Shown here: positions 46,581 to 55,031 of the stretch, one piece after another
How positions within the stretch are numbered: the first letter of the stretch is position 1
Layout: each line of letters begins with the position of its first letter
Assembly: GCF_001428525.1 (NCBI RefSeq)
Contig: NZ_LMHW01000013.1
Coordinates: forward strand, 125,175 to 189,174
Length of the DNA stretch: 64,000 bases
Source: Flavobacterium sp. Root186
Lineage (GTDB): Bacteria > Bacteroidota > Bacteroidia > Flavobacteriales > Flavobacteriaceae
Reading direction: 5' to 3'
The notes under the pieces: generated by a model
What the model saw: only the letters and a program-made list of their open reading frames with translations
Told to the model about the DNA's origin: nothing
The model's database searches: none
Translations under genes and position numbers: made by a program

Positions 46581-46870
46581 TTTTGTTATATTAATTGTTA
46601 TAATTATGGCGCAAAAATATTGCTGGTATATCTCTTTCAGGAAATTTATTAAGTGAAACGGCAAATCTGTCAGGTGAATCGTCAATTTGGGATATTGAAC
46701 TGAAATGGGGTTGTTTATTTTTACGAAACCCTTTATATACAGTACATTTACGAATGATAAATAAAACATAAGCATTTAAAAAGTTCTGTAGTTTTATTTA
46801 AAAATCCTTTTATTTGCAAACTCAAAAAGGAATCTAACAAACTTTTGATGTCCTGCCAAAAACGAATCTT

Positions 46871-47974
46871 GTGAATCACACCGACGAAATAACTGATCCT
46901 GTAAAAAAGAGCTACTTAAAGAGTCTGCTCCTGATTACATTTTTATTTTTAGGCTCTTACTCTACCCTATTCATCATATTTCCATTTTCTTACTGGAAGG
47001 AATATTTTAACCTTCCAGCACACTTGATGCTGATAGATATCGCAACTAATATACTTTTTGGTGTTACAATATTGATCACCAGCCTTTTTATTGACAGGGT
47101 TTTAAACAAGAAAATATCATGGATGGTTCGTCCTATAACGCGCCTGATAATTCAAATCATATTTCAAACCATTGGAGCATTGTTGGTTACTACTGTTTTA
47201 AGCATAATTTATTATATCTACGGAGATTATTTAATTGTTATACAGCCAATTAACGTAGGTGTACGAGAAGCTGTATATACCATTATTTCAATCGTATTAT
47301 GGGCTTTAATGATAAGTGCCCTCAATACGGGTGATTTTTTACTGAAAAACTGGAAGAACGCGACTTTAAAAGCAGCCGAATATAAAGTAAAAGCAGCCGA
47401 GAATAAACAAATAGCGGCCGAGATAGAACTTCAGGCACTCAAATTACAGCTGGATCCGCATTTTGTTTTTAATAACCTTAGTGTACTTTCGGAGTTAATA
47501 CTCAAGGATCAGCAGTTAGGATATGACTTCACCGAGAATTTTGCTAAAGTCTATCGTTATCTGCTGGTTAACTCTAAAAAGAAATTGGTTTCTTTACAGG
47601 AAGAGCTGCATTTTCTCGATGCTTATCTTTTTCTTATTCAAAACCGTATGGGCGATGGCTGTAGTTTTCATATTGACATTGACAAATCGAAACTGAGTAT
47701 GCAGATTCCACCTATTACGCTGCAACTTTTTATTGAAAATGCCTTGAAACATAATCGCACGGAAGAAGAAAATCCACTGCTTGTCAGGATTTATTCCAAT
47801 GACAATGATGAATTAGTGATATCGAATACGATTTTACCACTCATAAAAAAAGCCTATTCTACCGGAATTGGATTAAAAAACATTGTAAATCGTTATGCTT
47901 TATTAAGTGATCGAAAAGTTTCTATAGAAGAAAATGCAGAGACTTTTACAATTAAAGTACCGCTTATCAAATGA
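46871..47974 (+). CDS. LytS/YehU-type sensor histidine kinase
   Basis: A 367-residue kinase starting at GTG. Four transmembrane helices lie in residues about 15-150, followed by a coiled linker (AAEYKVKAAENKQIAAEIELQ). The His_kinase domain has the phospho-His in LDPHFVFNNLSVL, and the ATPase motifs are LFIENALKHNRTEEENP and GIGLKNIVNRYAL. The stop overlaps the start of the response regulator by 4 bp (ATGA), a standard translational coupling for this pair. Confidence 0.9.
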   Translation: MNHTDEITDPVKKSYLKSLLLITFLFLGSYSTLFIIFPFSYWKEYFNLPAHLMLIDIATNILFGVTILITSLFIDRVLNKKISWMVRPITRLIIQIIFQTIGALLVTTVLSIIYYIYGDYLIVIQPINVGVREAVYTIISIVLWALMISALNTGDFLLKNWKNATLKAAEYKVKAAENKQIAAEIELQALKLQLDPHFVFNNLSVLSELILKDQQLGYDFTENFAKVYRYLLVNSKKKLVSLQEELHFLDAYLFLIQNRMGDGCSFHIDIDKSKLSMQIPPITLQLFIENALKHNRTEEENPLLVRIYSNDNDELVISNTILPLIKKAYSTGIGLKNIVNRYALLSDRKVSIEENAETFTIKVPLIK

Positions 47975-48738
47975 ATACTATAAAAAAAATATTGATCCTT
48001 GAGGATGAAAAACTGAACTCGGAAAGAATTAAACGTTTGATTGTCAAAATAAGACCCGATGCAGAAATTGTAGGTGTTTTGTCGAGCGTTAAAAAAACCG
48101 TTTCCTGGCTGTCTGAAAACCAAATTCCAGATCTTATCCTTATGGATGTACAATTAGCAGACGGGCTCAGCTTTGAAATTTTTAATCTGGCAAATCTCAC
48201 CTGCCCTATTATATTTACAACAGCTTATGATGAATATGCGATTAAAGCTTTTAAATACAATAGTGTTGATTATCTTCTTAAACCTATTGAAAAAAACGAA
48301 CTTGAAACTGCTATAATAAAATTAGAAAATTCTTTAAAACAGCCTGTCAATCCAAATTCACAAATTGAAGAACTTCTTGCTTATATACAGCCAAAAGAAT
48401 ACAGAAATCGCTTTCTTATTCCTTACAGGGACGGTTACAGAAAAATCGATGCAGAGGATATTGCTTGTTTTTATTCTAACCTGAATATTAATTATGCTTA
48501 TTTATTTAATGGTGAAGAAGTTGTCGTACCGCATACGCTGGAAGCTCTTGAACAAGAATTAAACCCAAAAAGTTTTTTCAGAGCAAACAGGCAGTATATC
48601 ATTCATATAAACTCAATTGAAAAAGTAAATAATTATTTTAACGGCAAATTGCAGCTCAAGATAAAACACAACAAAGACGAAGCTGTAATTGTGAGCAGAA
48701 CAAAAGCTTCATTATTAAAACTGTGGTTAGATTATTAA
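47971..48738 (+). CDS. LytTR-type response regulator
   Basis: A 255-residue regulator: receiver with ILEDEKLNSERI, phospho-Asp in DLILMDVQLADG and Lys in VDYLLKPIEKNE, then a LytTR DNA-binding domain (FLIPYRDGYRKIDAEDIACFYS; NPKSFFRANRQYIIHINSIEKV). It is coupled to the upstream kinase. The targets are unknown; the region downstream begins the ilvN attenuator. Confidence 0.92.
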   Translation: MNTIKKILILEDEKLNSERIKRLIVKIRPDAEIVGVLSSVKKTVSWLSENQIPDLILMDVQLADGLSFEIFNLANLTCPIIFTTAYDEYAIKAFKYNSVDYLLKPIEKNELETAIIKLENSLKQPVNPNSQIEELLAYIQPKEYRNRFLIPYRDGYRKIDAEDIACFYSNLNINYAYLFNGEEVVVPHTLEALEQELNPKSFFRANRQYIIHINSIEKVNNYFNGKLQLKIKHNKDEAVIVSRTKASLLKLWLDY

Positions 48739-48786
48739 AACCTCATCCTTCTTTAAAACAAATACTTTCATTTCAAAAAAAACTTT

Positions 48787-48815
48787 TTGTAGTCTTATAA
48801 AAATCAATACATTTG
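48787..48815 (+). promoter_or_regulatory. Bacteroidota promoter of the ilvN leader
   Basis: TTG (48787-48789), 18-nt spacer, TACATTTG (48808-48815), a full consensus match. The predicted start (about 48822) is 14 nt before the first leader peptide. Confidence 0.75.
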
Positions 48816-48835
48816 TTGCTCATCCATAACAGAAA

Positions 48836-48886
48836 ATGAAAAACTTAATTAACATCTCTATTAGCAGCATTATTATCATTCGATAA
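48836..48886 (+). CDS. Isoleucine-rich leader peptide 1
   Basis: ATG to TAA encodes 16 residues, MKNLINISISSIIIIR: seven are Ile, four of them consecutive before the final Arg. A terminator hairpin follows at 48927. The layout is that of a branched-chain amino-acid leader peptide in which ribosome stalling at Ile codons prevents the terminator. Confidence 0.75.
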   Translation: MKNLINISISSIIIIR

Positions 48887-48926
48887 TGATCAGGGATGTT
48901 ATATAAAAAGTACACAGATACAATTT

Positions 48927-48957
48927 AAAACCTCCCTATTTTGGGAGGTTTTTTTAT
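48927..48957 (+). terminator. Attenuator terminator 1
   Basis: CCTCCC / GGGAGG stem extended by A/T pairs, 6-nt loop, T-run. It is 40 nt after the first leader stop. Confidence 0.8.
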
Positions 48958-48968
48958 TTAAAATATAC

Positions 48969-49025
48969 ATGAAGAATTCAGTACAAATTATTATCAGCAC
49001 AATTATCATTATTCGTCTACCATGA
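48969..49025 (+). CDS. Isoleucine-rich leader peptide 2
   Basis: ATG to TGA encodes 18 residues, MKNSVQIIISTIIIIRLP: seven Ile, again with a run of four before Arg. It has the same MKN start and IIIIR end as leader 1, so the two arose by duplication. A second terminator follows. Confidence 0.7.
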   Translation: MKNSVQIIISTIIIIRLP

Positions 49026-49050
49026 CGAGGCAGGATTCTATTGCATAATA

Positions 49051-49087
49051 AAAGCCTTTCTCTGTCAAAATGAGAAAGGCTTTTTTA
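49051..49087 (+). terminator. Attenuator terminator 2
   Basis: 11-bp stem (AAGCCTTTCTC and complement), 9-nt loop, T6 tail, ending 50 bp before the ilvN start. Confidence 0.85.
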
Positions 49088-49137
49088 TTTCTAAAAAACT
49101 CTACTTACAAATAATTCAAATACTATTAAACTTTACA

Positions 49138-49635
49138 ATGAAACAAGAATATACTTTAACCGCCTACACAGAAGATCAAATGGGATTACTGAATAAAATA
49201 ACCATTATACTTTCACGACGAAAAATCAGTTTGGAAAGCCTCAATATCTCTACTTGCGAAATTGACAAAATGTACCGATGCACTCTCGTTATAAATGATA
49301 CTCTTGAAATTGTTAGAAACATAGCACTTCAAATCGAAAAAATTATCGAGGTTTTTAAATGTTACTACAGTACAAACGACGAGATCGTATGGAAACAAAT
49401 GGGATTATTTAAAGTAAAGACTTCAAGTATTCTCAACGAAGAAATGAATCATTTATTTAGAAAATATAACACCCGATTTATAACTATCGAAAAAGATTTT
49501 ACGGTTTTTGAGTCAACAGGAATAGAGGACGAAATCAATAATCTGGCTGCCAAATTAAAGGAATTTGAATTGATCGAATTTATAAAAAGTGCCAGAATTG
49601 CCGTTACTCTAAATAGTGATGCTTTTCAGGTATAG
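49138..49635 (+). CDS. ilvN: Acetolactate synthase small (regulatory) subunit
   Basis: A 165-residue IlvN/IlvH-type protein. An ACT domain opens it (YTLTAYTEDQMGLLNKITIILSRRKISLESLNIS), and the C-terminal domain (LFKVKTSS…FTVFESTGIEDEIN) fits the ALS_ss fold. It should bind valine or isoleucine and tune the large subunit of acetohydroxyacid synthase. No ilvB, ilvC or ilvD is present within the window, so it stands alone, controlled by two leader attenuators. It lies just before a convergent membrane-protein gene (15-bp gap). Confidence 0.85.
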   Translation: MKQEYTLTAYTEDQMGLLNKITIILSRRKISLESLNISTCEIDKMYRCTLVINDTLEIVRNIALQIEKIIEVFKCYYSTNDEIVWKQMGLFKVKTSSILNEEMNHLFRKYNTRFITIEKDFTVFESTGIEDEINNLAAKLKEFELIEFIKSARIAVTLNSDAFQV

Positions 49636-49649
49636 TTTTATTAAACTAA

Positions 49650-50708
49650 CTATTTCAATTCCATTTGAAGTGTTTCTCCATTCATTTTTCCATTTAAAAT
49701 CAACCGATTATTTGATCTTATCAATTTGCCTTTAAAATTATCTAATTTATCAGAAGGATATCGCCAGCGAATGGTAATTGAATCGTTTTTTTCGTTCAGA
49801 AAGTATGTTCCAATATATCTGTACCTCCAATCATTAAAGTCAAAAACTATTTCATCGTCGAGATCCATATAAACGGTTGTCAATACGCTGTCTTTAGGAC
49901 TTTTTGCTTTCTGGGCAATATTATCTATTTTTAAATTTTGAACCTGATATTTCCCAGTTAATTGCGGATGTTTATTGGGGTAATCATAAATGAAATAAAA
50001 AAACAGAGGCCAAACAAATAGAGATATTCGGTATATATTTTTATAATGATTGGAAATATTTAAACTTTTAGTGCCTTCTAAAGGTTTAAAAATAAAATTG
50101 ATTAACCTTTTTGAATCCTGAGATAAAAAATAAAACACGCCCAACAATAATATTATACCATGAATCAACGGACCTGCCGGCATTTGATAAAAGATGTCCA
50201 GACAGTTTATGAAAACTAACATAGGTACTGACAGAATCAATCCGAAAAGTCTTGTTCTTGAAAAGAGTAAAAGTACTGCAGTTAAGATTTGCAATAAGGC
50301 AATGAAAACAGTAAAAGGATATGAATATTTGAAAAATGCCCATAGTAGAGTTTCACCCGATAAACTACTAAAAGGTGTATCTAATATACCTAGCGGCACT
50401 ATCATTTGAAGTCCTTCAATTTTATGAAAACCAAACATAATCATATCTAATGAAAAGACATAAATGATGCGATGTTCAAGTCTTGTTTTTAATTCGCTGC
50501 CATTTATAGAATTTTGTTTTTCCATAGAATGCCACACAAAACGCAAAATCAAAGATGCAATTAAAAAAAGAATCGTAGCAGTAATTAAAAAAGGCGGAGG
50601 AATCCAGGGAGAAAAATACTTAATAGATAATCGTAAAAAGGTTGCACCGACAACTAAGCCAAAGCATAAACCTAACCAAATTTTGTTTTTTAAAGATGTT
50701 GAATACAT
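49650..50708 (-). CDS. Polytopic membrane protein, unknown
   Basis: A 352-residue inner-membrane protein with about seven hydrophobic helices in residues 10-235 and a soluble C-terminal domain (GKYQVQNLKIDNIA…VYMDLDDEIVFDFNDW…LNGKMNGETLQMELK). DoxX-like or quinol-associated families are possible from the helices, but I do not see a signature. Single gene, divergent from nothing obvious; the AraC-type gene follows upstream 68 bp away on the same strand. Confidence 0.6.
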   Translation of the reverse strand: MYSTSLKNKIWLGLCFGLVVGATFLRLSIKYFSPWIPPPFLITATILFLIASLILRFVWHSMEKQNSINGSELKTRLEHRIIYVFSLDMIMFGFHKIEGLQMIVPLGILDTPFSSLSGETLLWAFFKYSYPFTVFIALLQILTAVLLLFSRTRLFGLILSVPMLVFINCLDIFYQMPAGPLIHGIILLLGVFYFLSQDSKRLINFIFKPLEGTKSLNISNHYKNIYRISLFVWPLFFYFIYDYPNKHPQLTGKYQVQNLKIDNIAQKAKSPKDSVLTTVYMDLDDEIVFDFNDWRYRYIGTYFLNEKNDSITIRWRYPSDKLDNFKGKLIRSNNRLILNGKMNGETLQMELK

Positions 50709-50776
50709 AATTTTGCTGTTTAAATTCTCAGCAAAAAAACATTTTATCAGAACTTAAGTCGTCCTGATGTACCCAT

Positions 50777-51913
50777 TCAAACCTCTTTTGGTGTGTTTAT
50801 TTTCATGTATTCACTTGGAGTAAGTCCTGTTTCTTTTTTAAAGGCATTATTAAAAGTTGATTTTGAGGTAAATCCTGCTTCATAAGCAATACCCAAAATG
50901 GTTAAATGACTGTATTGTTTTTTTGCCAGCATGTCTTTAACTTTTTCTACTCTGTAGTTATTAATTAATGCGTAGAAATTCATATTGTAACTGTTATTGA
51001 TTACAAAAGACAAATTATTCATTGAAATTCCAACTTTATCAGCAAGCGAAGCCAAATTAATCTCAGGATCTGTAAACACTTCTTCTTGTACTAAAAGATC
51101 ATTCAAAATTGATTTATATTTTAATAGCTCATCATCTTGCAATCGGGATATAGGTTTTTCTGTCTCAAAGCTAAGATTAGGATATATAATATTTTCAAGT
51201 GCAATGTTTTCGTTTTTATTAGTTAAGAAAACTTCTTTTTGTCTCAAAAGACTATAAACCATAAATAGTGTAAGTATCAAATACAAATAAGTACCAACGG
51301 AATTAAGAAAGTCATTTTCTTTTATTTTCATTATCATAGACAGGACAATCATAAAGAGTATCCAAACTAATATGCTTAACAGCCATTTTAAATCTCTTTC
51401 TTTTTTTTGAGATGAAAACAACAATATACTGCTTCTGTGTTTTTTTAATAATTGATACGACAAAGCCCAATAGATAATTAGTTGAACGGGGAATACTGAC
51501 GCCATCAAACCTCCAAGTATATGGCTTGCGCGGTGTCCTATTAGATCAGAAATATTTCCTAGTGAAAGAAAATAAGGCAGCGATACCACAAGAATAAATA
51601 CTATTGCTGGTATAAAATGCATCCATTTTTTTCCAAACTTTATTTTGCCCAAATGTGTGTAGTACCAAATGCTTAAATAAAAGCTTGGAGCAACAACAAA
51701 ACGAGATAATTCAGAAACTGGAATGATATAGGGAAACTTTATATCCAGCTCTTCCTCCCATACTATTTTGCTCAACAAGGCAAATCCCAGTGATAAAAGA
51801 AAAATACCAAACCACAAATTCCCTTTTCTATTATACGGGATATAAAAAATGGCTAACATCCCTATTAGAAAGCAAACCGCGACTGAAAATGAGTTAAGAA
51901 TAATCTCCGGCAT
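50777..51913 (-). CDS. 7TM membrane-bound AraC-type regulator
   Basis: A 378-residue protein. The first ~220 residues have seven hydrophobic helices (SVAVCFLIGMLAIFYI; WFGIFLLSLGFALLS and so on) and the last ~100 form an AraC HTH (LADKVGISMNNLSFVIN; LGIAYEAGFTSKSTFNNAFKKETGLTPSEYM). Membrane-bound AraC proteins sense signals in the membrane or periplasm. It is divergent from the secreted hydrolase at 52382, whose promoter region contains paired 20-bp direct repeats that could be its site. Confidence 0.88.
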   Translation of the reverse strand: MPEIILNSFSVAVCFLIGMLAIFYIPYNRKGNLWFGIFLLSLGFALLSKIVWEEELDIKFPYIIPVSELSRFVVAPSFYLSIWYYTHLGKIKFGKKWMHFIPAIVFILVVSLPYFLSLGNISDLIGHRASHILGGLMASVFPVQLIIYWALSYQLLKKHRSSILLFSSQKKERDLKWLLSILVWILFMIVLSMIMKIKENDFLNSVGTYLYLILTLFMVYSLLRQKEVFLTNKNENIALENIIYPNLSFETEKPISRLQDDELLKYKSILNDLLVQEEVFTDPEINLASLADKVGISMNNLSFVINNSYNMNFYALINNYRVEKVKDMLAKKQYSHLTILGIAYEAGFTSKSTFNNAFKKETGLTPSEYMKINTPKEV

Positions 51914-52063
51914 TTAACTGATTTTTAATTTATCTCATCAAATGTAAAATTTTAGATCTTATTTTGTTCAAATCACCTTCACAAAAAACTGATAATGAAT
52001 CATAAATAGCCCGCTTTATCTGTTATATTCCTGTAAAGGCTATTAAAATATTTTTTATCTTTA

Positions 52064-52103
52064 AAGTGTATTCCCAATTGAAAAAGTGTAATTCCCAATT
52101 GAA
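52064..52103 (+). repeat. Two near-identical 19-20 bp direct repeats
   Basis: AAGTGTA(A)TTCCCAATTGAA occurs twice in tandem with a ~20-bp period (52064-52082; 52084-52103). The spacing fits an AraC-type dimer site. Confidence 0.5.
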
Positions 52104-52269
52104 TTTTTAAAACTCAATTAGAATACTTCTCCCTTTTCTTTATTTTCCACCTGCGCTTTTTAAATTATTAAAAATTAATGCTGTCTCTATATTATAGTTT
52201 CAGCCCAATATCTGCCTTATAAAAATCTATTATTATAAATTAATTTAATAAATACTAAAAATTATTAAT

Positions 52270-52300
52270 TTGATTTATAAAACATCCTGCCTTAAATTTG
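52270..52300 (+). promoter_or_regulatory. Promoter of alpha/beta hydrolase gene
   Basis: TTG (52270-52272), 20-nt spacer, TAAATTTG (52293-52300), matching the Bacteroidota consensus; leader about 75 nt. Confidence 0.6.
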
Positions 52301-52381
52301 TCTCATCAAAATCAAACAATTGATTTGAAAATATAAGTTTTGCTTAATCAACTTTATAACAACAATTTAAAAACCACAAAA

Positions 52382-53176
52382 ATGAAAACAACATCTTTAA
52401 AAGAACAATTGAATCGTTATTTCATGTTCGCAGCATTAATTTTTAGTTTCTTATTTGCATCAGTAAATTCTAACGCTCAAACAGCGGCAAACGCAGCACA
52501 AATTAAAAACGTTGTATTGGTACACGGCGCTTTTGCCGATGGTTCTGGGTGGAAAGCCCTTTATGAGGTTCTTACTAAAAAAGGATATCATGTTACTATT
52601 GTACAAAATCCGTTAAGTTCTCTTGAAGATGATGTAGCGGCAACAAATGTAGTTTTAGACAAACAAGACGGGCCAACAGTTTTGGTAGGGCATTCTTGGG
52701 GCGGAGCTGTTATTACACAAGCTGGAAATCACCCAAAAGTTGCTGCTTTGGTTTATGTAGCTGCTTTTCAGCCTGATAATGGTGAATCTGCCTTACAATG
52801 GATACAATCTGCACCTCCTGCTCCAGAAAATGGTGTGTTAGCACCAGATGAAAAAGGAATTGTTTATTATGATCAGGCTAAATATCATGCAGGTTTTTGT
52901 GCTGATATCAGCAAAGAAGAAGCTGATTTTATGTATGCATCTCAAGGAGCATTTTATGCTAAAGGTTTTGCAACTCCAATTACAAAAGCTGCATGGAGAG
53001 ATAAACCAGCCTTTGCAGTTGTGGCAACAAATGATAAAAGTATCGATCCTTCTATTCAGCGTGCTATGTACAAACGTTCTAATACTAAAGTTACTGAAGT
53101 AAAAGGAAGCCACGTAGTATTTATGTCTCAGCCGGAAGCAGTTGCTAAAGTGGTGATAGCGGCAACTAAAAAATAA
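52382..53176 (+). CDS. Secreted alpha/beta hydrolase
   Basis: A 264-residue exported enzyme. I start at the ATG at 52382 (MKTTSLKEQLNRYF), which gives a signal peptide ending NSNAQ; the longer frame adds 14 codons upstream. The core is alpha/beta hydrolase: VVLVHGAFADGSGWKALYEVL (oxyanion HG), nucleophile Ser in VGHSWGGAVITQAG, and a His in VKGSHVVFMSQPEAVAKVV. This small 'HGAFADGSGW' subgroup includes esterases and dehalogenase-like proteins. The substrate is not predictable. A bidirectional terminator follows. Confidence 0.88.
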   Translation: MKTTSLKEQLNRYFMFAALIFSFLFASVNSNAQTAANAAQIKNVVLVHGAFADGSGWKALYEVLTKKGYHVTIVQNPLSSLEDDVAATNVVLDKQDGPTVLVGHSWGGAVITQAGNHPKVAALVYVAAFQPDNGESALQWIQSAPPAPENGVLAPDEKGIVYYDQAKYHAGFCADISKEEADFMYASQGAFYAKGFATPITKAAWRDKPAFAVVATNDKSIDPSIQRAMYKRSNTKVTEVKGSHVVFMSQPEAVAKVVIAATKK

Positions 53177-53230
53177 TAAATTTGAAATTCCAATATTTGA
53201 AATTCCAAATTACAAATGGATTTTTATAGA

Positions 53231-53258
53231 AAAAGCCTGACTTTGCAGTCAGGCTTTT
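53231..53258. terminator. Bidirectional terminator
   Basis: Stem AAAAGCCTGACT and complement with a 4-nt loop, between convergent hydrolase and DUF2063 genes. Just upstream, 53181-53207 has a TTTGAAATTCCAA direct repeat. Confidence 0.85.
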
Positions 53259-53267
53259 GTTATTTTA

Positions 53268-54107
53268 TTAAACTCTAAAAAAATTAGCGTTTATCCAACG
53301 CTCTTTCCAACTGTTCCACACTTGTTCAAATTGAACATCATTTTCTTTATAATGAATTTTAAACGATTCTTTTGCTACAGCAATATCTTTATCCTCTTTC
53401 AAAAAACATAAAAAATCATATTGCTCTTTGTGCAGATCATAAATTGCTAATTTAAATTTGTGTCGTAAAACCACGCAATAACTTTCGTTTTGAAGAGGCA
53501 GGTTGGGATTCTTGTCATTTTTGAATTCATAATAGTACCTTCGAACAGGAAATTGGAATTTAAATAAGGCAAATACAGGCACCAATTTTAGTACATTTTC
53601 AGGTGTATCGATTGTGGCTAATTGGTAATTTTCTTCCGCTTTTTCATCAAAAAGAACTCCAATGGCATATTCAAATCGGGCGAGTTCAATCATAAAATCA
53701 ATCCAATCTTCTTTCACATCGTCATTGGCATCGGGTCTGTTATTTTCCAGATAGTCTGCAAAATGAGCTCCCAAAAAAGATAAATTATAATTATAAGAAG
53801 GTCTTGAAGCCAGATAATCATCGGCGAAAGCGCAAAAAATAGCTTCGCCTAAAGCATATTCTAAAGCACTAAATTGTTGTGACATGCAATTTCGCAATCG
53901 TGCAATATAACTCCGTTGGTAAATGGCTAAATGTTCCTGGGCAGTAAGTTTTTCTGAATGACAAATTACATCTTCAATTGAAGCTGCATTTTCTCCATTC
54001 AAAAGTAAATCACTAGGGTTCACTCCTGTTTGCTGGTAAGGATCCAGCAACAGTTGCTGCATCCACTGCTGAAAGTCTTTTAATGGTATTTTTACCGTTT
54101 TCTGCAT
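53268..54107 (-). CDS. DUF2063 / MNIO partner protein
   Basis: A 279-residue protein of the DUF2063 (HvfC/BufC) family. The N-terminal helical domain has EHLAIYQRSYIARLRNCMSQQFSALEYALG, where the YQRSYIARL segment and later ADDYLASRPSYNYNLSFLGAHFADYL are characteristic. These proteins partner DUF692 enzymes and are thought to recognise the precursor peptide. It is the last gene of the six-gene operon, 9 bp after the DUF692 stop, and ends before a bidirectional terminator. Confidence 0.85.
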   Translation of the reverse strand: MQKTVKIPLKDFQQWMQQLLLDPYQQTGVNPSDLLLNGENAASIEDVICHSEKLTAQEHLAIYQRSYIARLRNCMSQQFSALEYALGEAIFCAFADDYLASRPSYNYNLSFLGAHFADYLENNRPDANDDVKEDWIDFMIELARFEYAIGVLFDEKAEENYQLATIDTPENVLKLVPVFALFKFQFPVRRYYYEFKNDKNPNLPLQNESYCVVLRHKFKLAIYDLHKEQYDFLCFLKEDKDIAVAKESFKIHYKENDVQFEQVWNSWKERWINANFFRV

Positions 54108-54116
54108 CTTTGGAGT

Positions 54117-55031
54117 CTATAAAAATTTGTTCACAGCAAATAGATTCAATGGGTTTGAAACCTGTTCTTTATCAATAGAAAAAACTTCTTTTTCAACTCC
54201 TACAAATGTTGCATCCATATATTGCTTTGATTTAAGCAATTCAGAATGGTACACCTCAAAAGCAGGAATGTTTCCATCCCATTCCAATAAAATTGATGCC
54301 TGATTAGCCAATTGATAAGCCTGTTGAAATAATTTCCAAACCTGACTGGTTACTTCCCTATCGTGCGTATCTATAATATAATTACCGCAATTTTGATGGC
54401 CCGCCAAATGCATTTGTACTACTTTATCATGAGGAATTCCGTTGATGTATGCTACAGGGTCAAAATCATTATTAAAAGAAGAAACATATACGTTATTTAC
54501 ATCTAAAAGTAATCCACAGCCTGTTTCTTCGGTCATGATTCGTAAAAAATCCCATTCCGGAAGTGTCGAATTATTGAAGGATGCGTATGTACTTGGGTTT
54601 TCTACAATCAGCGGTCGTTCTAAATAATCCTGAACTTGTCTGATTCGGTTACAAACATGTTTTAATGAATCTTCATTTAACGGAAGCGGAAGCAAATCGT
54701 GCGAATTGGTCGTTAAAACTCCTGTCCAGCACAAATGATCGCTAATCCAGGCTGGCTTGACTTCACTTGCCAGTTGTTTTAAACTCTTCAGGTAATCAAA
54801 ATTTAGAGGATCAGTGCTGCCTATAGAAAGTGATACCCCGTGCATTACCACGGGATATTTTTCTGCTATTTGTTGTAAAATATATCTCGGACGTCCGTGT
54901 GAATCCATAAAATTCTCAGAAATTACCTCAAACCAATCTACGGCAGGGTTCTTTTCCAAAATATGCTCAAAGTGCTGGCTTCTGAGTCCTAAGCCCAATC
55001 CTAAATTGGGTAATCCAAGCCTAGTGTCCAT
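54117..55031 (-). CDS. DUF692 multinuclear iron oxidative enzyme (MNIO)
   Basis: A 304-residue TIM-barrel MNIO (MbnB/TglH/BufB type). Conserved motifs are present throughout: GLGLRSQHFEHIL, VISENFMD, VMHGVSLSIG, WISDHLCW, NSHDLLPLPLN, LIVENPSTYASF, LLLDVNNVYV, VVQMHLAGHQ, IIDTHDREV and LLEWDGNIP. The His, Asp, Glu and Asn ligands of the di/tri-iron site are in these. Characterised members oxidise cysteines in RiPP precursors, forming oxazolone/thioamide, thiooxazole, 3-thiaGlu and other products. It overlaps the stop of the Cys-rich gene by 11 bp, which points to that protein as substrate. Confidence 0.93.
   Translation of the reverse strand: MDTRLGLPNLGLGLGLRSQHFEHILEKNPAVDWFEVISENFMDSHGRPRYILQQIAEKYPVVMHGVSLSIGSTDPLNFDYLKSLKQLASEVKPAWISDHLCWTGVLTTNSHDLLPLPLNEDSLKHVCNRIRQVQDYLERPLIVENPSTYASFNNSTLPEWDFLRIMTEETGCGLLLDVNNVYVSSFNNDFDPVAYINGIPHDKVVQMHLAGHQNCGNYIIDTHDREVTSQVWKLFQQAYQLANQASILLEWDGNIPAFEVYHSELLKSKQYMDATFVGVEKEVFSIDKEQVSNPLNLFAVNKFL

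Larger units (their letters stand above)
51914..52381. other. Divergent intergenic region, 468 bp
   Basis: Contains two direct repeats (52064-52103) and the hydrolase promoter. The remainder is AT-rich with no gene. Confidence 0.5.

Noticed and set aside
48739..49137. Small RNA or riboswitch as explanation for the ilvN leader
   Set aside because: Two Ile-rich reading frames with matching terminators explain the structure better than a ligand-binding RNA.
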